DNA of 64,000 bases from contig JAHBXY010000017.1 of the NCBI GenBank assembly GCA_019636275.1, positions 21,404-85,403 of the forward strand, written 5' to 3'. This document shows positions 25,962 through 34,766 of the stretch, in pieces. The stretch is from Planctomycetota bacterium. GTDB lineage: Bacteria > Planctomycetota > J058. Position numbers and translations under genes: made by a program. Under the pieces are notes generated by a model. That model worked only from the letters and a program-made list of their open reading frames with translations, was not told where the DNA came from and made no database searches. Each line of letters opens with the position of its first letter. Positions within the stretch are counted from its first letter, which is position 1.

Positions 25962-27958
25962 GCGGCCTCCCCGGCCGTCGCCGCCGCGGAGAGCGCCACG
26001 AGGTCGAGCACGAGCGTGGGCAGGCCATCGCCGAGGTCGGTCGTGCCGGCGACCCCGCGCACGCGCACGAGCGGGTCCTCGAGCGGGCGCAGGACGACCT
26101 CCTGCTGGCCGAGCATGCGGTCGACGGCGAAGGCGAACGGCGCCCCGCCGCGGCGCACGACGAGCGCCTTGCCCCCCGGGCCGGGCTCGAAGCCGAAGAC
26201 CTGCGCCAGGGGCACGAGCGGCACGACCTCGCCGCGGCGCTCGAGCAGCCGGGCGCCTCCGCCCGGCGTGGCCACGAGGCGGGCCGGGTCGACGGCGAGG
26301 ATCTCCTCGACCACGGCCACGGGCACGACGAAGGGCTGCCCGGCGCACTCGAAGGTGAACGCGTCGAGGATCGAGATCGACAGCGGCACGCGCAGGGTGA
26401 ACGTCGTCCCGGCGCCCGGGCGGGTGGCGAGGCGCACCTCGCCGCCGAGCCCCTGGACGATCCGCCGCACGATGTCCATCCCCATGCCGCGGCCGCTGGT
26501 CTCGGTGGCGGCGTCGTGCGTGGAGAGCCCGGCGCGGCAGAGGAGGTCGAGGAGGGCGTCGGGGTCCTGCGGGACCGGCGCGCCGGCGCGGCGGGCGAGG
26601 GCGGCCGCGTCGACGCCGCGGCCGTCGTCCGTGACGTCGAGCTCGAGGAAGCCGTCGGTCCGCCGGTGGCAGGTGACGCGGAGGAGGCCCTCGGGCGGCT
26701 TGCCCGCGGCGCGCCGCTCCTCGGCGGGCTCGAGGGCGTGGTCGACGGCGTTGCGCACGAGGTGCACGATCGCCGGGAAGATCCGCTCGGCGACGGCCTT
26801 GTCGAGCTCAGCGCGGCCCGCGTCGACCTCGAGGCGCACCGCCTTGCCCGTCCGCTGGCCCAGGCCGCGCACGAGCAGCGGCACGCGCTCGAGCAGCTCG
26901 CCCACGCTCACCAGCCGGGCGCGCATGATCGACGCGCGCAGGTCGCGGAGCTGCCGCGACGTCTCCTGGATGATCGTCTGCAGCTCGCGCACGTCGGCGC
27001 CGCGCTCGCGCAGCGCGGCCGCCGCGCGCACGAGGCGGAAGCGCGTGACGACGAGGTCCGAGAGGCGCTCGAGCGCGTCGTCGAGGCGGGCCACGTCGAC
27101 GCGCACGTAGCTGCCGCGCGCGCGCCCCGGCGCGGGCTCCTCGTCGTCGATGTCGTCGACCACGGGCGGCGGCGCCGGCGGCGCCGGCGCGCCCGGGGCC
27201 ACGAGCGTCTGGATGCGACCAGGGTCCGCCTCGGCGGCGGCCGCCAGCTCGGCGTCGCTGGCGCCCGTGACCAGGAGCAGCACGAACGCCAGCCCGCCCG
27301 GCGCCGCCGCGCCGGCGGGGACCGCTCGGGGCAGGACGCGCACGAGGTCGCCCAGGCGCCCGAGCGCCTCGCGGACGCTCGTGATCGTCACCCCCCGCGC
27401 GGCGCGCTCGGGGGCGGGGACGAACTCGAGGCGCACGGCGCGCCGCGCGGTCGCGGAGGCCTGGGCGAGCTGCCCGACCTCGGCCGCGGTGAGCTTCGAC
27501 AGGAGCTCGGGCTCGAGCGGCAGGGCCGCGGGGGCCGGCGCGGGCGCCGCCGTCGCGCCGGCCTGCAGGTCGGCGAGCGCGGCCACGAGCGACGGCGGCG
27601 CGGCCGGCACGACCTGCCGGTCGGCGACGGCGCGCACGCGCGGCTCGATCGCCCGCAGCCCGGTGAGGAGCGTGTCGATCGCCTCGAGCGAGAGCGGCCG
27701 CCCCGAGCGGTCGGCCTCGCGCAGGGCGCCCTCCATCTCGTGGGCCAGGGCGACGACGGGCTCGACGTCGACCATGGCCGAGAGGCCCTTGAGCGTGTGC
27801 AGGGCGCGGAACAGCTCGCGCACGAGCCGCCCCTGCCCCTCGCCGCGGCGGGCCGCGGCCTCGAGCGCGAGCAGGTTCGAGGTCGCCCCGCGCAAGAGCT
27901 CGTCGGCCTCGGCGAGGAAGCCGGCGAGGAACTCCTCCCGATCGAGGCGGCCGGTCAC
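25958..27958 (-). CDS. cheA: Chemotaxis histidine kinase CheA
   Basis: This 666-residue kinase has an N-terminal Hpt domain with phospho-accepting His54 (RALHTLKGLSAM), a Pro/Ala-rich linker, and a dimerisation region near 365-420. The ATPase contains N box HLVRNAVDHALEP, G1 DDGRGVD and G2 ETSGRGMGMDIVRR; a C-terminal CheW-like regulatory domain follows. It would phosphorylate the CheY encoded just upstream and the CheB at the end of the operon. There is no fused receiver. The GTG at 27958 overlaps the cheY stop by 4 bp. Confidence 0.95.
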   Translation of the reverse strand: MTGRLDREEFLAGFLAEADELLRGATSNLLALEAAARRGEGQGRLVRELFRALHTLKGLSAMVDVEPVVALAHEMEGALREADRSGRPLSLEAIDTLLTGLRAIEPRVRAVADRQVVPAAPPSLVAALADLQAGATAAPAPAPAALPLEPELLSKLTAAEVGQLAQASATARRAVRLEFVPAPERAARGVTITSVREALGRLGDLVRVLPRAVPAGAAAPGGLAFVLLLVTGASDAELAAAAEADPGRIQTLVAPGAPAPPAPPPVVDDIDDEEPAPGRARGSYVRVDVARLDDALERLSDLVVTRFRLVRAAAALRERGADVRELQTIIQETSRQLRDLRASIMRARLVSVGELLERVPLLVRGLGQRTGKAVRLEVDAGRAELDKAVAERIFPAIVHLVRNAVDHALEPAEERRAAGKPPEGLLRVTCHRRTDGFLELDVTDDGRGVDAAALARRAGAPVPQDPDALLDLLCRAGLSTHDAATETSGRGMGMDIVRRIVQGLGGEVRLATRPGAGTTFTLRVPLSISILDAFTFECAGQPFVVPVAVVEEILAVDPARLVATPGGGARLLERRGEVVPLVPLAQVFGFEPGPGGKALVVRRGGAPFAFAVDRMLGQQEVVLRPLEDPLVRVRGVAGTTDLGDGLPTLVLDLVALSAAATAGEAA

Positions 27959-28341
27959 GCCGGGTCACCCGACCGGTCGAGCGCGAGCAGGGCGCGCACC
28001 TCCGCCAGCAGGCCCTCGGGCGAGAACGGCTTGGTCATGAAGCGGGTCGCGCCGGCGGCCAGGGCGCGGGCGCGCGAGTCCTCGTCGCCGCGGGTGGTGA
28101 TGACGATGATCGGCAGGTCCTTGAGGCGCTCGTGCCCGCGCACGAACTCGAGCACCTCGATGCCGCCGATGTCCGGCATGTTGAGGTCGAGGAGCAGGAG
28201 GTCGAACGGCCGCAGCGAGAGGCGCTCGATCGCCTCGAGCCCGCTCGCCGCGTGCGTGAACTGCAGGCCCGCCTGCCCACGCAGGCACGCGACGATCATC
28301 TCGCGCATGACCTTGCTGTCGTCGACGACCAGGAGCTCCAT
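27955..28341 (-). CDS. cheY: CheY-like single-domain response regulator
   Basis: The 128-residue protein is a stand-alone receiver with acidic pocket VVDDS, phospho-acceptor Asp52 (LLLLDLNMPDIGG) and conserved Lys in FMTKPF near 105. The ATG at 28341 sits 3 nt after GGAGAAC. It is the first gene of the chemosensory operon and the likely output target of CheA. No flagellar or pilus genes are in the window, so what it controls is unknown. Confidence 0.93.
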   Translation of the reverse strand: MELLVVDDSKVMREMIVACLRGQAGLQFTHAASGLEAIERLSLRPFDLLLLDLNMPDIGGIEVLEFVRGHERLKDLPIIVITTRGDEDSRARALAAGATRFMTKPFSPEGLLAEVRALLALDRSGDPA

Positions 28342-28441
28342 CGGTTCTCCGCTTGCGTATCGCGTAGCCTGTCCCGGGTGCGGTCGGCGGGCGAGGTGCG
28401 TTCCGGCGCCGTAACGTCCTCCGGGGCGGGTCCGAAGGGAG

Positions 28442-28473
28442 ACCCCCCGTGTCGGCCGTGCGGAATGGGGGGT
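28442..28473. promoter_or_regulatory. Inverted repeat in the cheY / kinase divergent promoter region
   Basis: ACCCCCC (28442-28448) and GGGGGGT (28467-28473) are exact complements with an 18-nt spacer, within the 145-bp region between the cheY start and the divergent kinase gene. It ends 13 bp before the kinase start. It may be an operator for one or both operons or a hairpin in the kinase leader. Confidence 0.4.
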
Positions 28474-28486
28474 ATACCGGCCAGCG

Positions 28487-29905
28487 GTGAGCAACAACGT
28501 GACCGACCCCCGCACGGTGTGGATCGTCGACGACAGCCCGGCCGACGCCGAGCGGGTCCGGCGCGCGCTCGAGGCCGAGCACGACCTGCGCGTGTTCACC
28601 GACGGCTCGGACGCCCTGGAGCGGCTGTCCCACGGCGACGTGCCGGACGTGATGATCCTCGACTGGGTCATGCCTGGCGTGTCGGGGATCGACGTGTGCC
28701 AGTTCGTGCGCGCAGGTGGCCCACGCCTGCGGGAGCTCGGCCTCCTGCTGCTCACGGCCCGGGCCGAGACGCAGCAGGTCGTCGAGGGGCTGGCGGCCGG
28801 GGCGAACGACTTCGTCGCCAAGCCGTTTCACGGCGACGAGCTGCGCGCGCGCGTCGGGGCGCTGCTGCGCTCGAAGGCCCTGCGCGAGCGGGCCGAGGCG
28901 GCCGAGGCGCTCGCGGCGACGCTCGTCCACCGCGCCCCGGACCCGATCCTGGCCGTCGACGCGGCCGGGGTCGTGACCTTCCAGAACGACGAGGCGCGCG
29001 CGGCGCTGGGCGAGGTCGTCGGGCGGCCGATCGCCGAGGTCCTGCCCGACCTGCCGCGTGATAACATCAACGTGGGCCCCGGGGAGAGCCTCTTCCCGCT
29101 CCCCGACGTCCGCCTGGGGGATCGCCTCTTCGCGCCGGCCCTGCGCTCGGCGCCGGTGGCCGACGCGGTGAGCACGACGGTCATCCTGCGAGACGTGACG
29201 GAGACGCGGCGCGCGCACGCGCGCCGCCTCGACTTCTACTCGATCATGGCCCACGACCTGCGCACGCCGCTGACGTCCACGCTCCTGCGCACGGACATGA
29301 TCCTGCGCGGCAAGTACGGCGTCCTCGCGCCGCGGCTGGTCGAGCAGGTGCGCAAGGTCGATGTGTCGCTCCGGTCGCTCGTCGCGATCATCAACGACTT
29401 CCTCGACCTGGCGCGCCTGCAGGGCGTCCCCTACCTGCTCGAGCGCGAGGACCTCGACCTGGCCGCCGTCGTCGACGAGGTGATGGACGGCTTCACCCCG
29501 CTCCTCGACCTGCACCGGCTCACCTGGACGCCGGTGCGCGCCGGCGGGCCGGCGTTGGTCCGCGGCGACCGCCGCCGCCTTGCGCAGGCCGTGACCAACC
29601 TCGTGGCCAACGCGATCAAGTTCACGCCCGCGACCGGCACGGTCACGACGCGCGTGACCGCCGGCGCCGACGGGGTCGAGGTCGCCGTCGAGGACACCGG
29701 GCGCGGGATCGCGCCCGAGGCGCTGGCGACGGTCTTCGATCGCTTCGTGCGCGAGGTCGACCCCGCGCACCCCGTGGCCGGGTCGGGGCTGGGCCTCATG
29801 ATCGTGCGGGAGGTCGTGCAGGCCCACGGCGGGGTCGTCGGCGCCGACAGCACCCCCGGGGCGGGCAGCCGCTTCTGGTTCCGCCTCCCCGGGCGGCGCT
29901 CATGA
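28487..29905 (+). CDS. Receiver-PAS-histidine kinase
   Basis: This 472-residue cytoplasmic protein has a receiver domain (residues 8-125, Asp in DVMILDWVMPG) and a PAS-like sensor (about 140-240, DPILAVDAAGVVTFQNDEA). The HisKA helix carries the phosphorylated His in SIMAHDLRTPLT, and an HATPase_c domain (N box NLVANAIKF, DTGRGI, GSGLGLMI) completes the chain. A receiver at the N-terminus suggests input from another kinase rather than from the environment. It is transcribed divergently from cheY, and its stop overlaps the next hybrid kinase (ATGA). Start is GTG at 28487. Confidence 0.92.
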   Translation: MSNNVTDPRTVWIVDDSPADAERVRRALEAEHDLRVFTDGSDALERLSHGDVPDVMILDWVMPGVSGIDVCQFVRAGGPRLRELGLLLLTARAETQQVVEGLAAGANDFVAKPFHGDELRARVGALLRSKALRERAEAAEALAATLVHRAPDPILAVDAAGVVTFQNDEARAALGEVVGRPIAEVLPDLPRDNINVGPGESLFPLPDVRLGDRLFAPALRSAPVADAVSTTVILRDVTETRRAHARRLDFYSIMAHDLRTPLTSTLLRTDMILRGKYGVLAPRLVEQVRKVDVSLRSLVAIINDFLDLARLQGVPYLLEREDLDLAAVVDEVMDGFTPLLDLHRLTWTPVRAGGPALVRGDRRRLAQAVTNLVANAIKFTPATGTVTTRVTAGADGVEVAVEDTGRGIAPEALATVFDRFVREVDPAHPVAGSGLGLMIVREVVQAHGGVVGADSTPGAGSRFWFRLPGRRS

Positions 29906-32394
29906 GCCCGCCCGACCTGCTCATCGTCGAGGACAGCGCCGCCACGCGCCGCTTCTACGCGGAGGCCGTGCGCCGCGAGGGGTTCTCGGCGCGCGAGGCG
30001 GGGACCATGGCGGAGGCGGTCGCGGCGACGGGCGAGCGCGTGCCCGACGTGATCCTGCTCGACCTGGTCCTGCCCGACGGGAACGGCGCGGAGGCGGCCG
30101 GGCGCCTGCGGGCGGTGCCCGGCATGCGGGAGGTGCCGATCATCGCGATCACCGGCTGGTACCCGGTCCTCGAGGACCCCGCCCAGTTCCCGGCCGGCGT
30201 CGACGCGTTCCTGGTCAAGCCGGTGAGCGCGGAGCACCTCATGGAGGTCCTGCGCGCCCACCTCCCGCCGGCGCCCGGCGTGGCGTCGCCGTGCCGGGGC
30301 AGCGGCCTCGTGCTCCTCGTCGAGGGCGACCCCGTGCAGCGGCGCCTGGGCGAGCAGCACCTGCGCCACGCGGGGTTCGAGGTCGTCTGCGAGGGCGGCG
30401 GCGCCGCCGCCCTGGCGACCGCGCGGCGGCGCCCGCCCGCGCTGGTCGTGGCGCACGTCGCGGCGGCGGGGGCCGACGGGTTCGAGCTGTGCCTGGGCAT
30501 CCGGCTCGACCCGGCGCTCGCGGCCGTGCCCGTGATCCTGCTCACGCCGGTGGCCGACGGGGCGGACGCCGAGGCCGCGCGGCAGGTGGGGGCGTCGGCG
30601 CTCGTCGTGCGCGGCGGCGGCTTCCCGCGGCTCGTCACCGAGGCGTGCGAGCTGACGGCGCGCGGGTGGACGCCGACACCGGTCGAGACCACGGTCGAGG
30701 CGGTGCGCGAGGAGCGCGAGCGGCGCCTGCTGCGGCAGCTCGACCGGCAGGTGACGATCAACGCGGCCCTGGCCCAGCGCTGCCGCAACCAGGCGCGGCA
30801 GCTCGTCATGCTCGATGTCGTGGCCGAGACCCTGGCCCGGGCCGCCGACGTCGACGCGGCGCTGCGCCAGCTGCTCTCGCGCAGCCTGGAGGCCAGCGGC
30901 GTGTCCAAGGGCGCGGTCTTCCGCGTGGACGCCGAGGGCCGCCTGGCGCTCACGGAGCGCGTGGGCTTCCAGCCCGCGCAGGAGGAGGACCTGCTCGAGG
31001 CCTTCGGCCGGCGCGACCTGCTCGAGGCCGTCGTCAGCGAGGAGCGGGCCCTGGTCCTGGCGCCCGACGGCGGCCGCGCGGCCGACGAGCTGCTCGCGCG
31101 CGCCGGCGTGACGTCGGCCCTGCTCGTGCCGCTGGTCGGGGGCGGGCTGCGCCTGGGCGTGCTCTTCCTCGGCTCCGACCTCGCCGACATCACGCGGCAG
31201 GACCTGCTGGCGTTCGGGCGGGCGCTCGGCGCCTACATGGGCCAGGCGCTGGCGCTGGCGGCCACCTTCGCGCGCCTGGCCGAGGCGGAGCGGCGCAACG
31301 AGTTCCTCGGCGTGCTGGCGCACGAGCTGCGCGGCCCGCTCACGCCGATCGTCACCGGCGTCGAGCTCATGCGGCAGCACGAGGCCGACCCGGCGAAGGT
31401 GGCCCGCTACCGCGAGATGATCCGCCGCCAGGCGGGCCACCTGCGGCGCCTCGTCGACGACCTCCTCGACGCCGCCCGGCTGACGCACGGCAAGCTGCAG
31501 CTCACGGTCGAGCGGCTGGACCTGCGCGACCTGTGCCGGGAGGTCGTCGAGGACCGGCGGACGGCCTTCGAGGCGGCCGACGTGACGCTCGCCGTCACCC
31601 TGTCGGCGACCCCGGTGCTGGTGGCCGGCGACCGCACGCGCCTCGTGCAGGTGCTGGGCAACCTCCTGTCGAACGCGGCGAAGTTCACGCGCGCCGGCGG
31701 CGCCGTCGAGGTCGAGGTGGCCGCGACGGAGGACCGTGGCTTCGTGCGGGTCCGCGACACCGGCGTGGGGATCTCGGCCGAGGTGCTGGAGCGCCTGTTC
31801 CTGCCCTTCTCGCAGGCCGAGCAGTCGCTCGCGCGGAGCGAGGGCGGGCTGGGGCTCGGGCTCACGGTGGTGAAGGGGCTCGTGGAGCTGCACGGCGGCG
31901 ACGTCACGGTCACGAGCGAGGGCGAGGGTCGGGGCGCCGAGTTCGTCGTGAGCCTCCCGCTCGCGCACGACGGCGCCGCGCGCGCGGCCAGCGGCCGGCT
32001 CCCCGCGGCGCGGCGGGCGGGCATGCGGGTGCTGATCGTCGAGGACTCGCCGGACGCGGCGGACACGCTCAAGGACCTGCTCGAGCTGTCGGGCTACGCG
32101 GTGACCGTCGCGCGCACCGGCCGCGCCGGGCTCGAGGTCGCTGCGCGCGACCTGCCCGACGTGGTCGTCTGCGACATCGGGCTGCCGGAGCTCGACGGCT
32201 ACGCCCTGGCGGCGGCCCTCCGCGGCGACCCGCGCACCCGCGACGTCGCGCTGCTCGCGCTCTCCGGCTACGGCGACCCCGACCACGTCGACCGCGTGGC
32301 CGCGGCGGGGTTCGACCGCTCCCTGACGAAGCCGGTCAACCCCGACGCGCTCCTGCGCATGCTCGAGGAGCTCGGACGCGCGCCGCGCGGCTGA
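29902..32394 (+). CDS. Hybrid histidine kinase, receiver-receiver-GAF-HK-receiver
   Basis: The 830-residue phosphorelay protein has receiver 1 (residues 5-120, Asp in VILLDLVLPDG) and receiver 2 (about 135-250). A GAF-like domain follows (about 310-450), then HisKA (His in GVLAHELRGPLTP), HATPase_c (GNLLSNAAKF, DTGVGIS, GLGLGLTVV) and a C-terminal receiver (Asp in VVVCDIGLPELDG). In receiver 2 the phospho-acceptor position reads LVVAHVAAAGADG, with no Asp, so it is probably a pseudo-receiver. There is no membrane segment. It is translationally coupled to the preceding kinase, and the two likely form one relay, possibly feeding the adjacent chemosensory system. Confidence 0.92.
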   Translation: MSPPDLLIVEDSAATRRFYAEAVRREGFSAREAGTMAEAVAATGERVPDVILLDLVLPDGNGAEAAGRLRAVPGMREVPIIAITGWYPVLEDPAQFPAGVDAFLVKPVSAEHLMEVLRAHLPPAPGVASPCRGSGLVLLVEGDPVQRRLGEQHLRHAGFEVVCEGGGAAALATARRRPPALVVAHVAAAGADGFELCLGIRLDPALAAVPVILLTPVADGADAEAARQVGASALVVRGGGFPRLVTEACELTARGWTPTPVETTVEAVREERERRLLRQLDRQVTINAALAQRCRNQARQLVMLDVVAETLARAADVDAALRQLLSRSLEASGVSKGAVFRVDAEGRLALTERVGFQPAQEEDLLEAFGRRDLLEAVVSEERALVLAPDGGRAADELLARAGVTSALLVPLVGGGLRLGVLFLGSDLADITRQDLLAFGRALGAYMGQALALAATFARLAEAERRNEFLGVLAHELRGPLTPIVTGVELMRQHEADPAKVARYREMIRRQAGHLRRLVDDLLDAARLTHGKLQLTVERLDLRDLCREVVEDRRTAFEAADVTLAVTLSATPVLVAGDRTRLVQVLGNLLSNAAKFTRAGGAVEVEVAATEDRGFVRVRDTGVGISAEVLERLFLPFSQAEQSLARSEGGLGLGLTVVKGLVELHGGDVTVTSEGEGRGAEFVVSLPLAHDGAARAASGRLPAARRAGMRVLIVEDSPDAADTLKDLLELSGYAVTVARTGRAGLEVAARDLPDVVVCDIGLPELDGYALAAALRGDPRTRDVALLALSGYGDPDHVDRVAAAGFDRSLTKPVNPDALLRMLEELGRAPRG

Positions 32395-32424
32395 CGGGCC
32401 GGCCTGGGCCGCGCCCCGTCAGCC
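32389..32424. terminator. Bidirectional hairpin between convergent genes
   Basis: A perfect 10-bp stem (GGCTGACGGG at 32389-32398, CCCGTCAGCC at 32415-32424) with a 16-nt loop lies between the hybrid kinase and the convergent H1-like gene. The left arm contains the TGA stop of the kinase. There is no strong T-tract on either strand, but position and symmetry suit a shared terminator. Confidence 0.6.
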
Positions 32425-32430
32425 TCGCGC

Positions 32431-32895
32431 CTACTTCTTCGCGCGTGCGGGACCTGACGTGCGCTTGCGCGCGGCCGACGATGCGCGCTTGCGCGCGGCC
32501 TGGGCCGGCTTCTTCTTGCCCGGCTGCTTCTTGCCGCTCACGGCCTTCTCGCTCCGCGCGCCGCTCGGCTTGGCGCGCCGCCCGCCCGATGCCTTCGACT
32601 TCGCGCGCCCGCCGCCGGCCTGCTGCTTGGTGCCCGGCCGCCGGGGCGCCTTGCGCGCGCCCTGCCCGGACCCCGCGCCGCGCTTCGACGCCGCGGCGGC
32701 CTTCGTCGTGCCACGCCGCCGCGGGCGAGCGGGGGCCGCGGCGGCCTCCTCCGCGCGCTCGTCGACCCCGGCCGCCGGCGCGTCGAGGCGCTCGTCTTGG
32801 GGGTCGATCATGCGCGCCCCGCGGCGCCCCTCGGCCCCGCGCGCCTTCGACGCGGCCTCGCGCCGCTTCACCTTCGTCGCCACCTTGGACTCCAC
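32431..32895 (-). CDS. Lysine/alanine-rich histone-H1-like basic protein
   Basis: The 154-residue product is dominated by Lys, Arg, Ala, Gly, Ser and Pro, with patches such as KKQPGKKKPAQAARKRASS and RKRTSGPARAKK. This composition matches bacterial H1-like DNA-binding proteins. The only less basic part is residues 29-55 (MIDPQDERLDAP and an acidic-alanine stretch). It would coat or compact DNA, or bind RNA. The start may be GTG at 32895 or GTG at 32883; neither has a strong ribosome binding site. It is convergent with the hybrid kinase and separated by a hairpin. Low complexity makes the call moderate. Confidence 0.65.
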   Translation of the reverse strand: MESKVATKVKRREAASKARGAEGRRGARMIDPQDERLDAPAAGVDERAEEAAAAPARPRRRGTTKAAAASKRGAGSGQGARKAPRRPGTKQQAGGGRAKSKASGGRRAKPSGARSEKAVSGKKQPGKKKPAQAARKRASSAARKRTSGPARAKK

Positions 32896-33044
32896 CGCGA
32901 CTCCACCGCGCGCCGCGCGCGCCGCTGGGGTGCCCCCCTCTCCCCGCGAGTCTAGAGACGAGCGTCACCAGGGCAATGGCGCGCCTGCCCGGCGCGCCGG
33001 CGCCGTCGGCCGCTCTCCGGCCTCCCGAGCGGGCGAGCGGCCGC

Positions 33045-34766
33045 TCAGCGCCGCTCGAGCGCGCCGGCGAGGCCGTCGCTGGCGTAGGCGCGCGCGCCGG
33101 CGCGCGCGGGGTCGGGCGCGAGGAAGCGCCCGAGCCAGGGGGCGTACGGGCGCCCGTCGACGAGCGCGAGGCCGACGCCCCGGTCCACCTCGCGACCGGC
33201 CCAGAAGAGCGGCAGGCCGCGCTCGGGGTCGACGAGCACCTCGCCGCGGGCCGAGAAGGCCGCCCGCGCCGCCGGGGCCCCGCGGCCGTCCGCGTAGACG
33301 CCGACGGTGCCGCGCCCGTCGTCGAGCAGGAACAGCCAGGCGCCGCCGACGCGCACGGCGAGCGGCGGCGCGCCGTGCGGGTCGTCGGGGTCGAGCACGT
33401 CCACGCGGACGTCGCCGCGGGCGATCGTCGCCCGCACGAGCCAGGGCGCGACGACCCGGGCCATCCCGGCCTCGTCGGCGCGCCAGGCCGGGCGGCCCTG
33501 GTCGTCGTGGACCCAGCTCACGACGCTCGCGCCAGGCCCCCGGCGCTCCGCGCGGGCCAGGCGGCCCGCGGCGTCCCAGGCGTAGCGCACGGCCCACGCG
33601 GGCCCGCCCTCGCCCGGCGGGCCCTCGACCTCGACGACGCGTCCGGCCGCGTCGTGGCGCAGGCGCAGGTCGCCTGCCGCGACCAGGCGCCCTGCGGCGT
33701 CGACCGTCCACCACTCGAAGGCGCCGGCGCGCTCGACGCGGCCGTCGAGCGCCTCGTCGTCGCCGTCCGTCCGGACGACGGGCGCGACGACGAGCGACCC
33801 GCGCGGACCGGTGTGGGTGACCGTCGGGGCGGCGTCACCCTCCCACGACAGCGCCGTCGCGACCCCGTTGCTGCGCGCCACGCGCACCCGCCGACCTGCC
33901 CGGTCACGCGTGATGGTCACCTGCCCGAAGGGGCCGCGGACCTCCTGCGCCCGCCCGGTCGCGTCGCGCGTCACCTCGAACGTGCCCCACGGCGTGTCGA
34001 CCACGAGCCCGCTCGCGGTCGCGCGCGCCACCGCCCGGCCACCGGCATCGGCCCTGCCGTCGACGTCGAGCCCCCAGGCGTGCTCGACGCCCTCGCCGCG
34101 GCGCCACGTCCAGCGGCCGCCCTCGTCGGTCTCGAGCGCGCCGCCGGTGTCCCACCAGCGATGGCGGCGCGCGCCGGCGGGCGACTCGAGGCGCTCGACG
34201 CGCCCGCGCGCGTCGCGGACGCAGGCGAGCAGCCGGCCGGCGCGCCCCTCGACGGCCGCGACCCGGCCGTCGACGACGACGTAGGCGCGCGCGCGGGCCT
34301 CGCCCGCGTGGACGCTCGTGAGCTCGCCTTCGGCGGAGTAGTCGTAGCGCACGTCGACGAGGTGCCCGCGCGCGCGCGCGACGCGCCCACGTGCGAGCAG
34401 CAGGTCGACCGCCGCGCCGTCCGGCGCCCACACCCGCACGCGGTCGGCGGACCAGGCCGCGCGCAGCCCGCCCCGGGCGACGGGGCGCCGCTGGGCGTCG
34501 AACCGCGTCCCTGCCAGCTCGCCCGGCCGCGCGTCGAGCCACGTGCGCCAGCCGCGGCCGAAGAGCCCCTCGCGCGCGTCGCCGTCACGGCGCGCGCGCA
34601 CCAGGGCGAGGCGGACGAGGTCGTCCTCCTCGAGCGTCAGGGCGCCGTCGAGGTCGACGCGTGCCACCAGCCCCTCGCCCGGACGCAGCGGCGGGAGGTC
34701 CTGGCCAAGGCCAGGGGCGGGCAAGCTGACGAGCGCGAGCGACGCGAGCAGGGCGGCGGGCCGCAT
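33045..34766 (-). CDS. Secreted RHS/YD-repeat protein without toxin domain
   Basis: The 573-residue product has a signal peptide (MRPAALLASLALVSLPAPGLG). It then shows RHS/YD-type strands throughout, such as RYAWDAAGRLARAERRGPG, LRLRHDAAGRVVEVEG and VRYDYSAEGEL, and ends RPYAPWLGRFLAPDPARAG, which resembles the start of the RHS core-associated motif. Canonical RHS toxins continue with a variable toxin domain; here the protein stops about 20 residues after that motif. It is also short for the family. The ATG at 34766 follows GGAGGTG. It may be an exported shell-like or adhesive protein, or a truncated RHS gene. Confidence 0.72.
   Translation of the reverse strand: MRPAALLASLALVSLPAPGLGQDLPPLRPGEGLVARVDLDGALTLEEDDLVRLALVRARRDGDAREGLFGRGWRTWLDARPGELAGTRFDAQRRPVARGGLRAAWSADRVRVWAPDGAAVDLLLARGRVARARGHLVDVRYDYSAEGELTSVHAGEARARAYVVVDGRVAAVEGRAGRLLACVRDARGRVERLESPAGARRHRWWDTGGALETDEGGRWTWRRGEGVEHAWGLDVDGRADAGGRAVARATASGLVVDTPWGTFEVTRDATGRAQEVRGPFGQVTITRDRAGRRVRVARSNGVATALSWEGDAAPTVTHTGPRGSLVVAPVVRTDGDDEALDGRVERAGAFEWWTVDAAGRLVAAGDLRLRHDAAGRVVEVEGPPGEGGPAWAVRYAWDAAGRLARAERRGPGASVVSWVHDDQGRPAWRADEAGMARVVAPWLVRATIARGDVRVDVLDPDDPHGAPPLAVRVGGAWLFLLDDGRGTVGVYADGRGAPAARAAFSARGEVLVDPERGLPLFWAGREVDRGVGLALVDGRPYAPWLGRFLAPDPARAGARAYASDGLAGALERR

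Noticed and set aside
21276..27110. Very long plus-strand open frame opposite the che operon
   Set aside because: Low-complexity Ser/Ala/Arg-rich translation antisense to mcp, cheW and cheA; the minus-strand genes carry clear catalytic motifs.
32336..32968. Alternative minus-strand frame over the H1-like gene
   Set aside because: It also is Arg/Gly-rich, but the chosen frame has the Lys/Ala/Pro composition of H1-like proteins and a normal position relative to the terminator hairpin.
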